Shown here in pieces: positions 35,884 to 45,031 of a stretch of DNA of 64,000 nt. The stretch is taken from positions 308,877-372,876 of the forward strand of contig NZ_JAINZW010000004.1 of assembly GCF_020026895.1 (NCBI RefSeq), in the 5' to 3' direction. Position numbers and translations under genes: made by a program. Below the pieces are notes generated by a model. That model ran no database searches. It worked only from the letters and a program-made list of their open reading frames with translations, and was not told the DNA's origin. Each line of letters begins with the position of its first letter. Within the stretch, counting starts at the first letter, position 1. The stretch comes from Novilysobacter selenitireducens (lineage in GTDB: Bacteria > Pseudomonadota > Gammaproteobacteria > Xanthomonadales > Xanthomonadaceae).

Positions 35884-36348
35884 TTACTTCAGCACGAGCG
35901 TGCCGCGCATGATCGATGCGTGGCCGGGGAAGGAGCAGATGTAGGTGTAGGACTCGCCTGCCTTGAGCTTGCCGACCGGGATGGTGACAGTGGTCGACTC
36001 GCCACCGCCGATGACCTTGCTGGAGGCGATCACGCGTGCATCGCCGGGCTTGACGAAGTTCTGCGCCACGCCGGCCTTCATGCCGTCGGTATTGATGCCG
36101 TTGATGTCGGCGGTCTTGCCCAGCACGAAGTTGTGGCCCATCACCGTCTTGGGCAGCTTGCCCGCGTGCTTGAGGGTGACGGTGAACTGCTTGCAAGCCG
36201 CCGGCACGGTCAGCGCCTTGGTGGTGAACTGCATCGCGTCGGTGGATTCGACCGTGGCCTTGCACTCGGCGGCGGCAGCGGGCGCGGACACCAGGGCGCC
36301 CGCGATGGCGAGCGAACCGAGGATGGCGAGGGACGTGTTGCGGGTCAT
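35884..36348 (-). CDS. Azurin, periplasmic blue copper protein
   Basis: 154 residues with signal peptide cleaved before AECKATVES. Type 1 copper ligands: H72 (MGHNFVLGK), C138, H143 and M147 (YICSFPGHASIMRGTL). The N-terminal Cys pair fits the azurin disulfide. A small soluble electron carrier, it can donate to copper nitrite reductases and to cbb3 oxidase. An FNR box lies 72.5 bases upstream. It is transcribed in the same direction as the cupredoxin-fused nirK just upstream. Confidence 0.95.
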   Translation of the reverse strand: MTRNTSLAILGSLAIAGALVSAPAAAAECKATVESTDAMQFTTKALTVPAACKQFTVTLKHAGKLPKTVMGHNFVLGKTADINGINTDGMKAGVAQNFVKPGDARVIASSKVIGGGESTTVTIPVGKLKAGESYTYICSFPGHASIMRGTLVLK

Positions 36349-36413
36349 GGAAGTACTCCGGGAGGGGTTGGAAGTTGGTAGGTGCAGTGTCCGCGGTGGC
36401 TGCCATTGGTGCC

Positions 36414-36427
36414 TTGATCCAGATCAG
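36414..36427. promoter_or_regulatory. FNR/DNR box upstream of azurin
   Basis: TTGATCCAGATCAG, centre 72.5 bases before the azurin ATG. Confidence 0.8.
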
Positions 36428-36483
36428 GCCACGCCCGTTGGCATTGCATTCGCACGCGGTATTCAGCTGCGGGACATTCCGTG

Positions 36484-36515
36484 AAAAGCGCAGGCCCGCA
36501 CGTGGCGGGCCTGCG
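36484..36515 (-). terminator. Rho-independent terminator of the cupredoxin-fused nirK
   Basis: Perfect 11-bp stem CGCAGGCCCGC (36489-36499) with GCGGGCCTGCG (36505-36515) and a five-base loop. On the minus strand it is followed by CTTTTCAC. It starts 34 bases after the nirK stop. Confidence 0.85.
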
Positions 36516-36549
36516 GTTGTTGCGCCTGGCGAGGCCAGGTGCGGCTGCA

Positions 36550-37938
36550 TCAATGGCCCGAGTTCGGGTCGTGTGCTTCGTCCGTCTGGAAGATGGCCGG
36601 GTCGGCCTCGCCGTTGACGTGCAGGAAGCCGGCAAGCCCCTTCTCCAGTCGCGACAGTGCGTGGTCGACCAGGATGTACTTGCCCGGGTAATCGACCTTG
36701 AACTCCACCACCGTGGCGCCACCGGGCGGCACGAGCGTGGTCTGCACGTCCTTGAGCGGCGGGCTGGTCAACGAGGCCAGGTCGTAGACGCGGTCGAAGA
36801 TCTCGCCGATCACGTGGAAGCTGGAGGTGAGGTTGGGGCCACCCACGCCGAAGAAGATGCGCACGGTGTCGCCGACGTCGGCCTCCATCTTGAAGGTCTT
36901 GGTCAACGCGTCCATCGAGCCATTGAACATCAGGTGCTCGGGCTTTTCGTCCAGCAGCTTGTCCAGCGAGAACTCCTGCAGGCCGCTGGAGCCGTGCTTC
37001 TGCGCGGTGTAGAGCTCGCCCTGCATCACGTAGAACTCCTTGTCGACCTTCGGCAGGCCGCCTTCGGGTTCGACCAGGATCAGGCCGTACATGCCGTTGG
37101 AGATGTGGTGGGCCACCATCGGCGTGGCGCAGTGGTAGACGAAGACACCGGGGTTGAGCGCCTTGAACGTGAAGCTCTTGGTCTGCCCCGGGGCGACCTG
37201 GGTGACCGCCGCGCCGCCGCCGGGGCCGGTGACGGAGTGGAAGTCGATGGAGTGGATGTTGACGCTGTCTTCCCGGTTCTTCAGGTTGACCGTGACGGTG
37301 TCGCCCACCCGGATTCGCAGGAACGGACCGGGCACCTTGTTGTCGAACGTCCAGTAGCGGTAGCTGCTGCCGTCGGAGAGCTTGCCTTCCACCTCGGTGG
37401 TCAGCAGGTCGTAGGTGATGTGATGCGGCGCGCGCTCGCCCACCGAGTCGCCGCCCACGTCGCTGGGATCCATTGCGATGTCCACTGCGGTGCTCTGCGT
37501 CTTTTGCACGTCGCCGACGACCAGCTTGCCGACCATGCCCGCGGCCTTGTGGCCGGGCAGGGTGCAGATGTACTCGAAGGTGCCGGACTTGGTGGCGCGG
37601 AACACGATGGTGGTGGCCGAGCCCTTGCCCACCAGCTGGTCGGACTGGGCCTGGAACTCGGGCACGGCGATGTCGTGGAGGGCGCCGTCACCGTTTACCA
37701 GCGTGATCTGCACGACCTTGCCCTCGGGGACGCGCAGGTCGGGGTTGACCTGGCCCTTGATGGCGCCGGCTTCGCCGACGAACACGAGCGCGCCGTCGGC
37801 GATCTCGGTGCGAAGGGTGAAAGTCACGTCCGCGACCGGCGCGACATTCGTGGCCGGGTGGCCGGAATGCTGCGCGATCGCGTGGGGGGCGAAGCCCAGG
37901 GCGGTCGCTACCGCCAAGACGATGGCGAGTCGTTTCAT
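36550..37938 (-). CDS. nirK: Copper nitrite reductase with N-terminal cupredoxin domain (NirK, second copy)
   Basis: 462 residues from MKRLAIV (start 14 codons into the longest frame; Shine-Dalgarno AAGGGGA). Signal peptide to about residue 22. An extra N-terminal blue-copper domain has H88, C125, H130 and M135 (ALHDIA, YICTLPGHKAAGM). The NirK core follows with H229 and H234 (VNIHSIDFH), YHC at 268-270, the AHHISNGM ligands, SFHVIG (H375) and LVDH (H426). This architecture is known from Hyphomicrobium-type NirK. It differs from the heme-fused NirK at 13436-14962, so the cell has two NirK types with different built-in electron donors. FNR box upstream; terminator downstream. Confidence 0.95.
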   Translation of the reverse strand: MKRLAIVLAVATALGFAPHAIAQHSGHPATNVAPVADVTFTLRTEIADGALVFVGEAGAIKGQVNPDLRVPEGKVVQITLVNGDGALHDIAVPEFQAQSDQLVGKGSATTIVFRATKSGTFEYICTLPGHKAAGMVGKLVVGDVQKTQSTAVDIAMDPSDVGGDSVGERAPHHITYDLLTTEVEGKLSDGSSYRYWTFDNKVPGPFLRIRVGDTVTVNLKNREDSVNIHSIDFHSVTGPGGGAAVTQVAPGQTKSFTFKALNPGVFVYHCATPMVAHHISNGMYGLILVEPEGGLPKVDKEFYVMQGELYTAQKHGSSGLQEFSLDKLLDEKPEHLMFNGSMDALTKTFKMEADVGDTVRIFFGVGGPNLTSSFHVIGEIFDRVYDLASLTSPPLKDVQTTLVPPGGATVVEFKVDYPGKYILVDHALSRLEKGLAGFLHVNGEADPAIFQTDEAHDPNSGH

Positions 37939-38007
37939 TGCAGGTGTCCCCTTTGGGGTTAGGAAAATCCGATGCGACAAAACTAGGGATCGGACCCTTC
38001 AGGCGCC

Positions 38008-38021
38008 CTGACGCAGGTCAA
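38008..38021. promoter_or_regulatory. FNR/DNR box upstream of the cupredoxin-fused nirK
   Basis: CTGACGCAGGTCAA (minus strand TTGACCTGCGTCAG), centre 76.5 bases before the nirK ATG. Confidence 0.75.
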
Positions 38022-38141
38022 CCGTGCCCCAGATGGAAAGCCGGGCAGCGGCCACGATCACGATGCGTCCACCGCCATTGGAGAAGATGCTGCGGCCCGG
38101 GGACCCCACTGTTGCCCCGGTCGCACATCTGGAGAGCGCTC

Positions 38142-38324
38142 GTGGAACCCGAACTGAAACAGCTGCAGGAAGAGGGGCGCATGGCCCGGCGTCGTGGCGC
38201 CAGTCTGGTGGACAACCCCATGCTGGCAGCGGAAGCCATGCCGGCGGTGACAGGTCAGGACATGCAGGAGTGGCAAGCGGCGATCGAAGCGTGGGAAGCA
38301 GGTTTCCGCCAAGCGGCAGCGTGA
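38142..38324 (+). CDS. CrpP/RMF-like small protein
   Basis: 60 residues from GTG with GGAG Shine-Dalgarno (38131-38134). The pattern EEGRMARRRGASLVDNPM followed by MQEWQAAIEAWEAGFRQAA resembles the ribosome-modulation-factor/CrpP superfamily (G-x-x-A-x3-G, NP, W-x2-GF). Such proteins bind ribosomes in stationary phase (RMF) or are small accessory-region proteins (CrpP). Which applies here is unclear. It precedes the exonuclease III gene by 76 bases. Confidence 0.7.
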   Translation: MEPELKQLQEEGRMARRRGASLVDNPMLAAEAMPAVTGQDMQEWQAAIEAWEAGFRQAAA

Positions 38325-38400
38325 TCCGCTTCGGCCGCCTGCCGGATCCAGCGGCGATATCCGCCCAGCCTGCTTGCGTGGACACTGAAGGGAGGGCGCC

Positions 38401-39204
38401 ATGCCTCGCCGCACGTTGATGAAGCTCGCGACCTTCAACATCAACGGCATCGGCACGCGCCTGCCGCACCTGCTTGCATGGCTGGAAAAGGAAGCGCCGG
38501 ACATCGTCGCGCTGCAGGAGCTGAAGGCGGTCGACGAGGCGTTCCCGGCCGCCGAGCTGGAGGCCGCCGGCTACGGCGCCATCTGGCACGGCCAGCGTTC
38601 TTGGAATGGCGTGGCGCTGCTGGCGCGCGATTCAATGCCGGTCGAAAGCCGGCGCGGGCTGCCCGGTGATCCCGACGACACCCAGAGCCGCTACATAGAG
38701 GCGGCTATCCACGGCATCGTCGTCGCCAGCATCTACCTGCCCAACGGCAACCCGCAGCCGGGGCCGAAGTTCGACTACAAGCTCAAGTGGATGCAGCGCC
38801 TCGCCAGGCACGCCCGGACGCTGGTCGACCTGCCGCACCCTGTCGCGTTGCTGGGCGACTTCAACGTCATCCCCACCGACCTCGATGTGTACGACCCCAA
38901 GGCCTGGCGCAAGGACGCGCTGATGCAGCCGGAGGTTCGGGAGGCCTATGTCGACCTGTTGGGGCAGGGCTGGACCGACGCGTTGCGCGAAACGGTCGGC
39001 GAGGACGATGTGATCTATACCTTCTGGGACTACTTCAGGCAGCACGCGGAGCGCGACCGCGGCCTGCGCATTGATCACCTGCTGCTCAACCCGGTGCTGG
39101 CCAAGGGGCTGAAGGAGGCCGGCGTGGACCGCTGGGTGCGCCTGCAGGACAAGGCCAGCGACCACGCGCCGACGTGGGTGACGGTCAAGGCACCGGGCCG
39201 GTAG
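38401..39204 (+). CDS. xth: Exonuclease III (AP endonuclease family)
   Basis: 267-residue exodeoxyribonuclease III/AP endonuclease repairing abasic sites. Motifs: MKLATFNINGI (Asn), ALQELKAVDEAFP (Glu metal ligand), SIYLPNG, LLGDFNVIPTDLDVYDPKAW (catalytic Asp/Asn) and KASDHAPTWV (catalytic Asp-His). GGAGG precedes the 38401 ATG at good spacing; the alternative start is MKLATFN six codons later. It fits NO/peroxynitrite DNA damage repair, but no FNR box is visible. Confidence 0.94.
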   Translation: MPRRTLMKLATFNINGIGTRLPHLLAWLEKEAPDIVALQELKAVDEAFPAAELEAAGYGAIWHGQRSWNGVALLARDSMPVESRRGLPGDPDDTQSRYIEAAIHGIVVASIYLPNGNPQPGPKFDYKLKWMQRLARHARTLVDLPHPVALLGDFNVIPTDLDVYDPKAWRKDALMQPEVREAYVDLLGQGWTDALRETVGEDDVIYTFWDYFRQHAERDRGLRIDHLLLNPVLAKGLKEAGVDRWVRLQDKASDHAPTWVTVKAPGR

Positions 39205-39317
39205 CACCTCCGGCTTCGGCATGCGCGCGGCCGGATGCCTGAACCGGCTGAACGACCTTTGCAAAAAGAGTCGCAACCCACTGTCGTAGTCTAGGCGCCC
39301 TTTTCGTCCGCCACGCC

Positions 39318-41585
39318 ATGAAACCCAGCGACCTGCACCAGGTGTTCGAGAGCTTGCCGGGCAATTTCGCGGTGCTCGCGGCTGAGCCCGGCTTCCCTGT
39401 CGTGGCGATGAGCCGTGAGCTGCGCAACTTCTCCGCCGACCCCGACAATGCGCTGGGGCGTCCGCTATTTGAGCTCTTCCCGGAGGCGCCCGACGCGCCG
39501 GGCAGCGAGGCAACGTTGAGGGCCGCGTTCGAACGCGTCATCCGGGAGCGTGCGCCCCATCGCCATGAACAGCGTTACGACGTGTTCGACCCCGTCAGCG
39601 GCGCCTTCCGCGAGATCTACTGGACCGCCACCAATACGCCGATCCTGGATGAGGCAGGGGAGGTGCAATACATCCTGCACCAGTCCGAGGATGCCGCCAC
39701 GGAGCGGCGCCACGGCTCTATGGCCATCTTGGATGCGATGACCGAAGGCGTGTTCACCCTGGACCGCCAATGGCGCTTCAGCTACGTCAACCCCGAGGCC
39801 CATCGGATATTGCGGCAGGAGCCGGGCACGCTGATCGGCGCCGTCATCTGGGAGCGCTTCCCGGGTTCGGACGAATCGGAGTTCGGCGAGCACTACCGCC
39901 GCACCATGGCCGAGCGCGTGACCAGCCAGTTCACTGCCTTCTACCCGGGCCTGGAGGGCTGGTACGAAGTCACCTCCTACCCGGCGCCCGAGGGGATCTC
40001 GGTCTACTTCCGCGACGTCACCGCGCGCGAGCTCGCGCAGCACGACCGCGAACGGATGGCGCTGGAATCGGCCCAGCAGCGGCGCCTGTACGAGACCGCA
40101 CTCAACAACACGCCCGACTTCGTCTACATCTTCGGCACCGACCATCGCGCCATCTACGCGAACGAGGCGCTGCTGAAGGTGTGGGGCGTCGAGGACGTGC
40201 GCGGCAAGACGTGGATGGACCTGGGCTACGAGCAGTGGCACGCGGACATGCACGACCGCGAGCTGGCGCAGGTCATCGAGACCCGGGCGCCGATCCGCGG
40301 CGAGATCCCGTTCACGGGTACGAACGGCCGGCGCGTCTACGACTACATCTTCGCGCCCGTGCTGGACGCCGACGGCGAGGTGGTGGCCGTGGCGGGCACG
40401 ACGCGCGACGTCACCGCCCGCCAGGCGGCCGAGCAGATCATCCGCGAGCATGCCGAGCGCCTGGCCGATGCCGACCGGGCCAAGGACGAGTTCCTGGCCA
40501 CCCTGTCGCACGAACTGCGCAACCCGCTGGCGCCCCTCAAGAACGGGGTGGAGATCCTGCGACGCACCACCGACGGCAATTCGATCCACGCCGAGATCCA
40601 TTCGATGATGGAGCGCCAGGTCGACCACCTGGTGCGGCTGGTCGACGACCTGATGGAGGTCTCGCGCATTACCCGCGGCAAGATTTCCCTGCAGCTGCAA
40701 CCCGCCGACCTGGGCGCGATCGTGTCCAACGCGCTGGATGCCGCACGGCCGGTGTTGGAGGCGGGCCGCCACGCGCTCCACGTCGACCAGCCCGAGGCGC
40801 CGGTGCACCTGCTGGCCGATCCCGTCCGGCTCACGCAGATCCTCGCGAACCTGCTCAACAACGCGGCCAAGTACTCGCCGCCCGGCAGCGATATCCGGCT
40901 GGCGGTCCGCAAGCGCGACGACGCGTTGACGGTGTCGGTCAGCGACACCGGCATGGGCATGGAGCCCGCCGAGATCCCGCACCTGTTCGAGATGTTCACG
41001 CGAGGAGACCGGGTCCGCACCTCCCACCAGGGCGGGCTCGGTATTGGCCTGGCGCTGTCGAGGCGGCTGGCGATGCTGCATGGCGGGTCGCTAGACGCCC
41101 ACAGCGAAGGCCCCGGGCGAGGCAGTACTTTCACCCTCGAGCTACCGGGGCCGTTCGTCGATCCGACCGAGCGGACGCCGACTGCCATTCCGGACGAGTT
41201 GCGGCTGTCGCTGCGGGTGCTCGTGGCGGACGACAACCGCGACGCGGGCAGCAGCCTCGCCGATGCGCTCCAACTGTTCGGCGCGCAGGTGCACGTGGTG
41301 GACGATGGCGCCGACGCGCTGGAGCAGTTCGAATCCTTGGCCCCGGATGTCGCCATCCTCGACATCGGCATGCCGCGGGTCACCGGCTACGACGTGGCGC
41401 AGGCCCTGCGTGGGCGCGACGTGCGGGTGCCCCTGATCGCACTGACGGGATGGGGGCAGGCCAGCGACCGCGACCGGGCCATCGCGGCTGGTTTCGACCA
41501 CCACTTGGTCAAGCCCGTCGCGATCCCCGCACTGGTCAGGCTGCTCGCGTCGCTGGAGCGGGGCGGACAACCCGTGGACGCGTAG
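39318..41585 (+). CDS. PAS-domain hybrid histidine kinase with receiver domain
   Basis: 755 residues, no obvious membrane helix, so cytoplasmic. Three PAS-like domains (about 10-125, 130-240, 262-375), a HisKA domain with H398 in LSHELRNPLAPLKNG, an HATPase domain (about 505-615; LANLLNNAAKYS, DTGMGM, GGLGIGLALSRRL), and a C-terminal receiver with D682 (VAILDIGMP). The output partner is unknown. It stands alone on the plus strand. Confidence 0.9.
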   Translation: MKPSDLHQVFESLPGNFAVLAAEPGFPVVAMSRELRNFSADPDNALGRPLFELFPEAPDAPGSEATLRAAFERVIRERAPHRHEQRYDVFDPVSGAFREIYWTATNTPILDEAGEVQYILHQSEDAATERRHGSMAILDAMTEGVFTLDRQWRFSYVNPEAHRILRQEPGTLIGAVIWERFPGSDESEFGEHYRRTMAERVTSQFTAFYPGLEGWYEVTSYPAPEGISVYFRDVTARELAQHDRERMALESAQQRRLYETALNNTPDFVYIFGTDHRAIYANEALLKVWGVEDVRGKTWMDLGYEQWHADMHDRELAQVIETRAPIRGEIPFTGTNGRRVYDYIFAPVLDADGEVVAVAGTTRDVTARQAAEQIIREHAERLADADRAKDEFLATLSHELRNPLAPLKNGVEILRRTTDGNSIHAEIHSMMERQVDHLVRLVDDLMEVSRITRGKISLQLQPADLGAIVSNALDAARPVLEAGRHALHVDQPEAPVHLLADPVRLTQILANLLNNAAKYSPPGSDIRLAVRKRDDALTVSVSDTGMGMEPAEIPHLFEMFTRGDRVRTSHQGGLGIGLALSRRLAMLHGGSLDAHSEGPGRGSTFTLELPGPFVDPTERTPTAIPDELRLSLRVLVADDNRDAGSSLADALQLFGAQVHVVDDGADALEQFESLAPDVAILDIGMPRVTGYDVAQALRGRDVRVPLIALTGWGQASDRDRAIAAGFDHHLVKPVAIPALVRLLASLERGGQPVDA

Positions 41586-41645
41586 CGCCGGGGTCCGCCC
41601 CGACCAATGCGAACCCAAGGCATCGCGGCGCGGCCCGAGTGCCGG

Positions 41646-42767
41646 TCAGGCCGAGTCCAGGGCGCTGGCGCGGCTGGTCTCGACCCGGTTGCGACCGGCC
41701 AGCTTGGCCTGGTACAGCGCCCCGTCCGCACGCGAGAGCGTCTGGGCAACAGTGTCGCCGCGGCGGTACGCCGTCACCCCGATGGATACGGTGATGTTGA
41801 ATGCGGCGTTGCCGGAGGTGAGGGCGACGCCTGCGACGCTGGCGCGAACGCGGTCGGCAGCGGCCAGCGCCGCCGGCGCGTCGACGTCGCGGAACAGCAG
41901 CACGAACTCCTCCCCGCCCCAGCGCGAGACCGCATCGCAATCGCGCACCAGCGATTCGCAGACCCGCGCCACTTTCCGGAGTGCCTCGTCACCGGCGGCG
42001 TGTCCATGGACGTCGTTGGTCTGCTTGAAATGGTCCACGTCCATGATCGCGACGCTCCAGCCCTGTGCCGAGCGTTGCGATCGCTGCCGCTCGCGTTCCA
42101 GCAGCTCGGTCATTGCGCGGCGGTTGAGCAGCCCGGTGAGTTCGTCGCGCGTTGCCAGCAGGCTGATGCGGTCCAGTGCCTCGGCCAGCTCGCTCTTCTG
42201 CACGCGCAGGCGCTGGCGCATCGCCGCCACCCGGCCGCTGACCGCCATCAGCCCGCACACGAACAGGATCAGGCTGACGAAGTACGCCGCCTGGACGACC
42301 GGGTCGTAGATGTCTGGCCGATCGACGGCGCCGGTGTACATCGCGATTCCAAACGCGGCGATCGTGTAGCTGCCCACCAGCCAGGCCTGGGCACGCCGGA
42401 GTCCGAACGTGCCGAACATCAGGACCAGCGCGACCATCAGGAGGGGGGTGCCATGGCCGGCACCGGCGATCCGGTAGGCCACGGCGGTGCAGCCCACGGC
42501 ATACATCAGCTGCAGGACCGTCAGCGACGGGTCGCGCAGGCGGGCCGACCAGCCCAGGCGGATGGTGATGAACATAGACACCAGCCCGATGGCCGACACC
42601 GCCGTCCATGCCCACAAGCCCGTGCCGTCGTTGACGCCGAGCCAGGTCATGACATGCATCAGGACGACGGCCACGACCATCAGGGCCGAGGCCAGCCCGG
42701 AATGGGCCAGGCGGATGCGCTGCTTCGCGTCGCGCGTGAGCACGACGTCGGCGAGTGATCTCAGCAT
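41646..42767 (-). CDS. Membrane diguanylate cyclase (GGDEF), second copy
   Basis: 373 residues with about six N-terminal membrane helices (roughly 20-190), a coiled coil (MRQRLRVQKSELAEALDRI) and a GGDEF domain with GGEEF in SRWGGEEFVLLF. An upstream RDCD (RxxD I-site) shows that product inhibition is retained. Catalytically competent by motif. No clear link to neighbours. Confidence 0.9.
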   Translation of the reverse strand: MLRSLADVVLTRDAKQRIRLAHSGLASALMVVAVVLMHVMTWLGVNDGTGLWAWTAVSAIGLVSMFITIRLGWSARLRDPSLTVLQLMYAVGCTAVAYRIAGAGHGTPLLMVALVLMFGTFGLRRAQAWLVGSYTIAAFGIAMYTGAVDRPDIYDPVVQAAYFVSLILFVCGLMAVSGRVAAMRQRLRVQKSELAEALDRISLLATRDELTGLLNRRAMTELLERERQRSQRSAQGWSVAIMDVDHFKQTNDVHGHAAGDEALRKVARVCESLVRDCDAVSRWGGEEFVLLFRDVDAPAALAAADRVRASVAGVALTSGNAAFNITVSIGVTAYRRGDTVAQTLSRADGALYQAKLAGRNRVETSRASALDSA

Positions 42768-42886
42768 GCAGCCATCGTCCGTGCGTGACGCGTCCCAGGT
42801 CCTTGTTCCAGATTAACGTCAGATGCGCAGCGAGCTTGAGAGCTCCGCCCCCCGGTGCCTGGCGCGTTGCGCCCGGGTCCGCCGCG

Positions 42887-44170
42887 TCAGGCCTGCGGCT
42901 TGAACTGCAGGACCGCCGTCGTGCCACGATCGGGATTGGAGCGCAGGTCAAGTTGCCAGCCGAAGTGCTCGCACAGGCGGCCGATCAGCTCAAGCCCCAT
43001 GCCCGAATCGCCGCCAGGAGCGGTCGTGCGCGCCATGCGCGTGTAGATCGCGCTGATCTGTTCGGGGCTCATGCCTTGGCCGGGGTCGGCGATGACGACG
43101 GTCGCATCCTCTTGGAGGCGGATGTCGATGCGGCCGTTGTCGCTGTTCTCGATGGCGTTGCGCAGGAGGTTTCCGATCGCGACGCGGACGATGCCCGAGG
43201 GCGCCTGGATATGGCAGCGGGGCGGCGGTGCAAGTTCCAGCCGTAGCGATTTGCCGACCGTCAGGTGCTGGTGGTCTTCCACGATCTGCGGTAGCAGCGC
43301 GTCCAGCGACACCCGCTCCCCGGAGCGGGCCAGCCGCGCGGGGTCCTTGGCCAAGGCCAGCAGCACGGTGATGAGCTGCTCCATGTCGCGCGCAGTGCGC
43401 TGTATGCGCTGCAACTGGAACCGCATCGCATCGGGCTGGGCGCCCGGCGCAAGGGCCAGCTCAGCCGCGCCGTTGAGGACGGCGACCGGGGTGCGCAGTT
43501 CGTGGCTGGCCGTGTTGATGAACGTGCGTTCGCGTTCGACGAACTGCGCATTACGCGTCTGGTAGTCGTTGAACGCGTCGGCAATCACCACAAGCTCCGA
43601 TCCGGCGCCCGGCTCGAGCTCGATCCGCTCAAGTCCCTGTCCGGGTCGCATTGCGCCGATCCGTTCGGCCAGCCGGCTCAGGGGTGACAACAGACGCCCC
43701 ACCCCCAGGGCCACGGCGACGCCGATGGCCAGCAGCAACAACACGGAAGCAGCCAGCGTCAGCCATTCGTAGCCGGTTTCGTCCTGCTCGAACTCCTCGA
43801 TGTCCATCGCCATCGTGTAGCGGGTCCCGGCGTCGTCGCGTACCAGCACGACCGTGTTCCTGTTGCCGACGTCGATGTCGTCGTGCAGGCCTGCATCCAG
43901 GCCACGCAACTCCGGCGGAAGGTCAGGGTCGGTCGCCCCGACGTACACGACGAACCCATGGGTATCGTCCCAGCGGTATCCCGGCAGGTCGCGGCTGCGA
44001 TCGATGAAGTGGTCAAGCTCCACCGTCAGCCATGACTTCCACACCACGCGTTCCACGTATTCGATGACCACGGTGCCCTGGGCGACGATGGCCACGGTCA
44101 ACGCGGTGGCCATCAGCAACAGCCACAGCACGATCCGATGGCGAAGGCTGCGCTGATTCCGAAGCGCCAT
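42887..44170 (-). CDS. Membrane sensor histidine kinase of the lipid A-modification region
   Basis: 427 residues from the ATG overlapping the response-regulator stop (TGATG). Two membrane helices (about 12-33 and 135-157) flank a periplasmic sensor of about 100 residues. HAMP-like region, HisKA with H223 (TASHELRTPVAVL) and an HATPase domain (GNLLRNAIENS, DPGQGM, SGMGLELIGRL) follow. Its gene pair is divergent from eptA-dgkA, so a PmrB/ColS-like role in polymyxin or metal response is inferred. Confidence 0.9.
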   Translation of the reverse strand: MALRNQRSLRHRIVLWLLLMATALTVAIVAQGTVVIEYVERVVWKSWLTVELDHFIDRSRDLPGYRWDDTHGFVVYVGATDPDLPPELRGLDAGLHDDIDVGNRNTVVLVRDDAGTRYTMAMDIEEFEQDETGYEWLTLAASVLLLLAIGVAVALGVGRLLSPLSRLAERIGAMRPGQGLERIELEPGAGSELVVIADAFNDYQTRNAQFVERERTFINTASHELRTPVAVLNGAAELALAPGAQPDAMRFQLQRIQRTARDMEQLITVLLALAKDPARLARSGERVSLDALLPQIVEDHQHLTVGKSLRLELAPPPRCHIQAPSGIVRVAIGNLLRNAIENSDNGRIDIRLQEDATVVIADPGQGMSPEQISAIYTRMARTTAPGGDSGMGLELIGRLCEHFGWQLDLRSNPDRGTTAVLQFKPQA

Positions 44171-44862
44171 CACGACGCGTCTGAAGAGGTGACACGGGCA
44201 AGCCGGTATCCCACCCGGGGCAGGGTGTGGATCAACTTCTCGGGGAACGGCCCATCGACGGCGCGGCGCAGCTCGTAGATGTGGGAACGCAGCATGTCGC
44301 CGTCCGGCGGTTGATCGCCCCACAGGGCGCGCTCGAGTTCCTCACGGGTCACGACCGCGGGGCTGGCGCGCATCAGGGTCTCCAGCAGCTTCCTTCCGGC
44401 GGGGAACAGATGGACCGGCGTGCCTCCTCGGGCGGCCTCCAGCGTCGACAGGTCCAGGCGAAGGTCATGGACGTGCAGCACCCGGCTGCGCGCGCGGCCG
44501 TGCAGGCGGGTCTTCAGGTTCTCCAGGCGCACTTCAAGCTCGGGCAGGTCGAATGGCTTGGTCAGATAGTCGTCCGCACCCGCCCGGAAGCCGGCGAGCT
44601 TGTCGGGCAGCTCGTCCCGGGCCGTCAGCATGATGACCGGCAGGTCCGTGTGACCGTTCTCGCGCAGCTTGCGCAGCAGCTCCGGGCCGTCCATGCGCGG
44701 CAGCATCCAGTCGAGGATCACCGCGTCGTAGGGCTGCGTCAGCGCCAGGTGCAGGCCGGTGATGCCGTCGGGCGCCGCGTCCAGCTCATGGCCCCGGGCC
44801 TCGAAATAGGCAAAGAGGTTGGCAACCAGGTTGCGGTTGTCTTCAACGATCAGCAGGCGCAT
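44170..44862 (-). CDS. OmpR/PhoB-family response regulator
   Basis: 230 residues from MRLLIVEDN. Receiver domain with D51 (VILDWMLPRMDG) and K in DYLTKPFDLPEL; C-terminal winged helix (LFPAGRKLLETLMRASPAVVTREELERALWG, ELRRAVDGPFPEKLIHTLPRVGYRL). It overlaps the kinase gene. Two GTCGG (reverse CCGAC) repeats 11 bases apart lie upstream of its own gene. Arrays of the same element lie before eptA and the sulfatase, so these are its probable targets. Confidence 0.92.
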   Translation of the reverse strand: MRLLIVEDNRNLVANLFAYFEARGHELDAAPDGITGLHLALTQPYDAVILDWMLPRMDGPELLRKLRENGHTDLPVIMLTARDELPDKLAGFRAGADDYLTKPFDLPELEVRLENLKTRLHGRARSRVLHVHDLRLDLSTLEAARGGTPVHLFPAGRKLLETLMRASPAVVTREELERALWGDQPPDGDMLRSHIYELRRAVDGPFPEKLIHTLPRVGYRLARVTSSDAS

Positions 44863-44915
44863 GGGTGTCCCGTCTGTAGGGCGGGCGGCTATCCGGCGAA
44901 GGTGCCGCACCGCGT

Positions 44916-44931
44916 GTCGGAAGCGTGTCGG
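44916..44931 (-). promoter_or_regulatory. Two CCGAC repeats (11-base period) upstream of the response-regulator gene
   Basis: On the minus strand CCGAC occurs at 44931-44927 and 44920-44916, exactly 11 bases apart, 54 bases upstream of the response-regulator ATG. Same half-site as in the eptA and sulfatase arrays: probable autoregulation. Confidence 0.6.
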
Positions 44932-44959
44932 CGCAGGTTAACTGAAACCTCATGACCCT

Positions 44960-44997
44960 CCGACGCCGCCCCGACGCCCGTCCCACCCGCTTCCGAC
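44960..44997 (+). promoter_or_regulatory. Phased CCGAC array upstream of eptA
   Basis: Four five-base units at exact 11-base steps: CCGAC at 44960, CCGAC at 44971, CCCAC at 44982, CCGAC at 44993. Direct repeats at about one helical turn are the classic form of OmpR/PhoB-family binding sites. The 306-base gap 44863-45168 holds this array, the two-unit array at 44916-44931 and a small candidate ORF (45032-45172). Confidence 0.72.
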
Positions 44998-45031
44998 GCC
45001 CACCTCGCGACCCTGAGCTTCAGGTTTCCCG

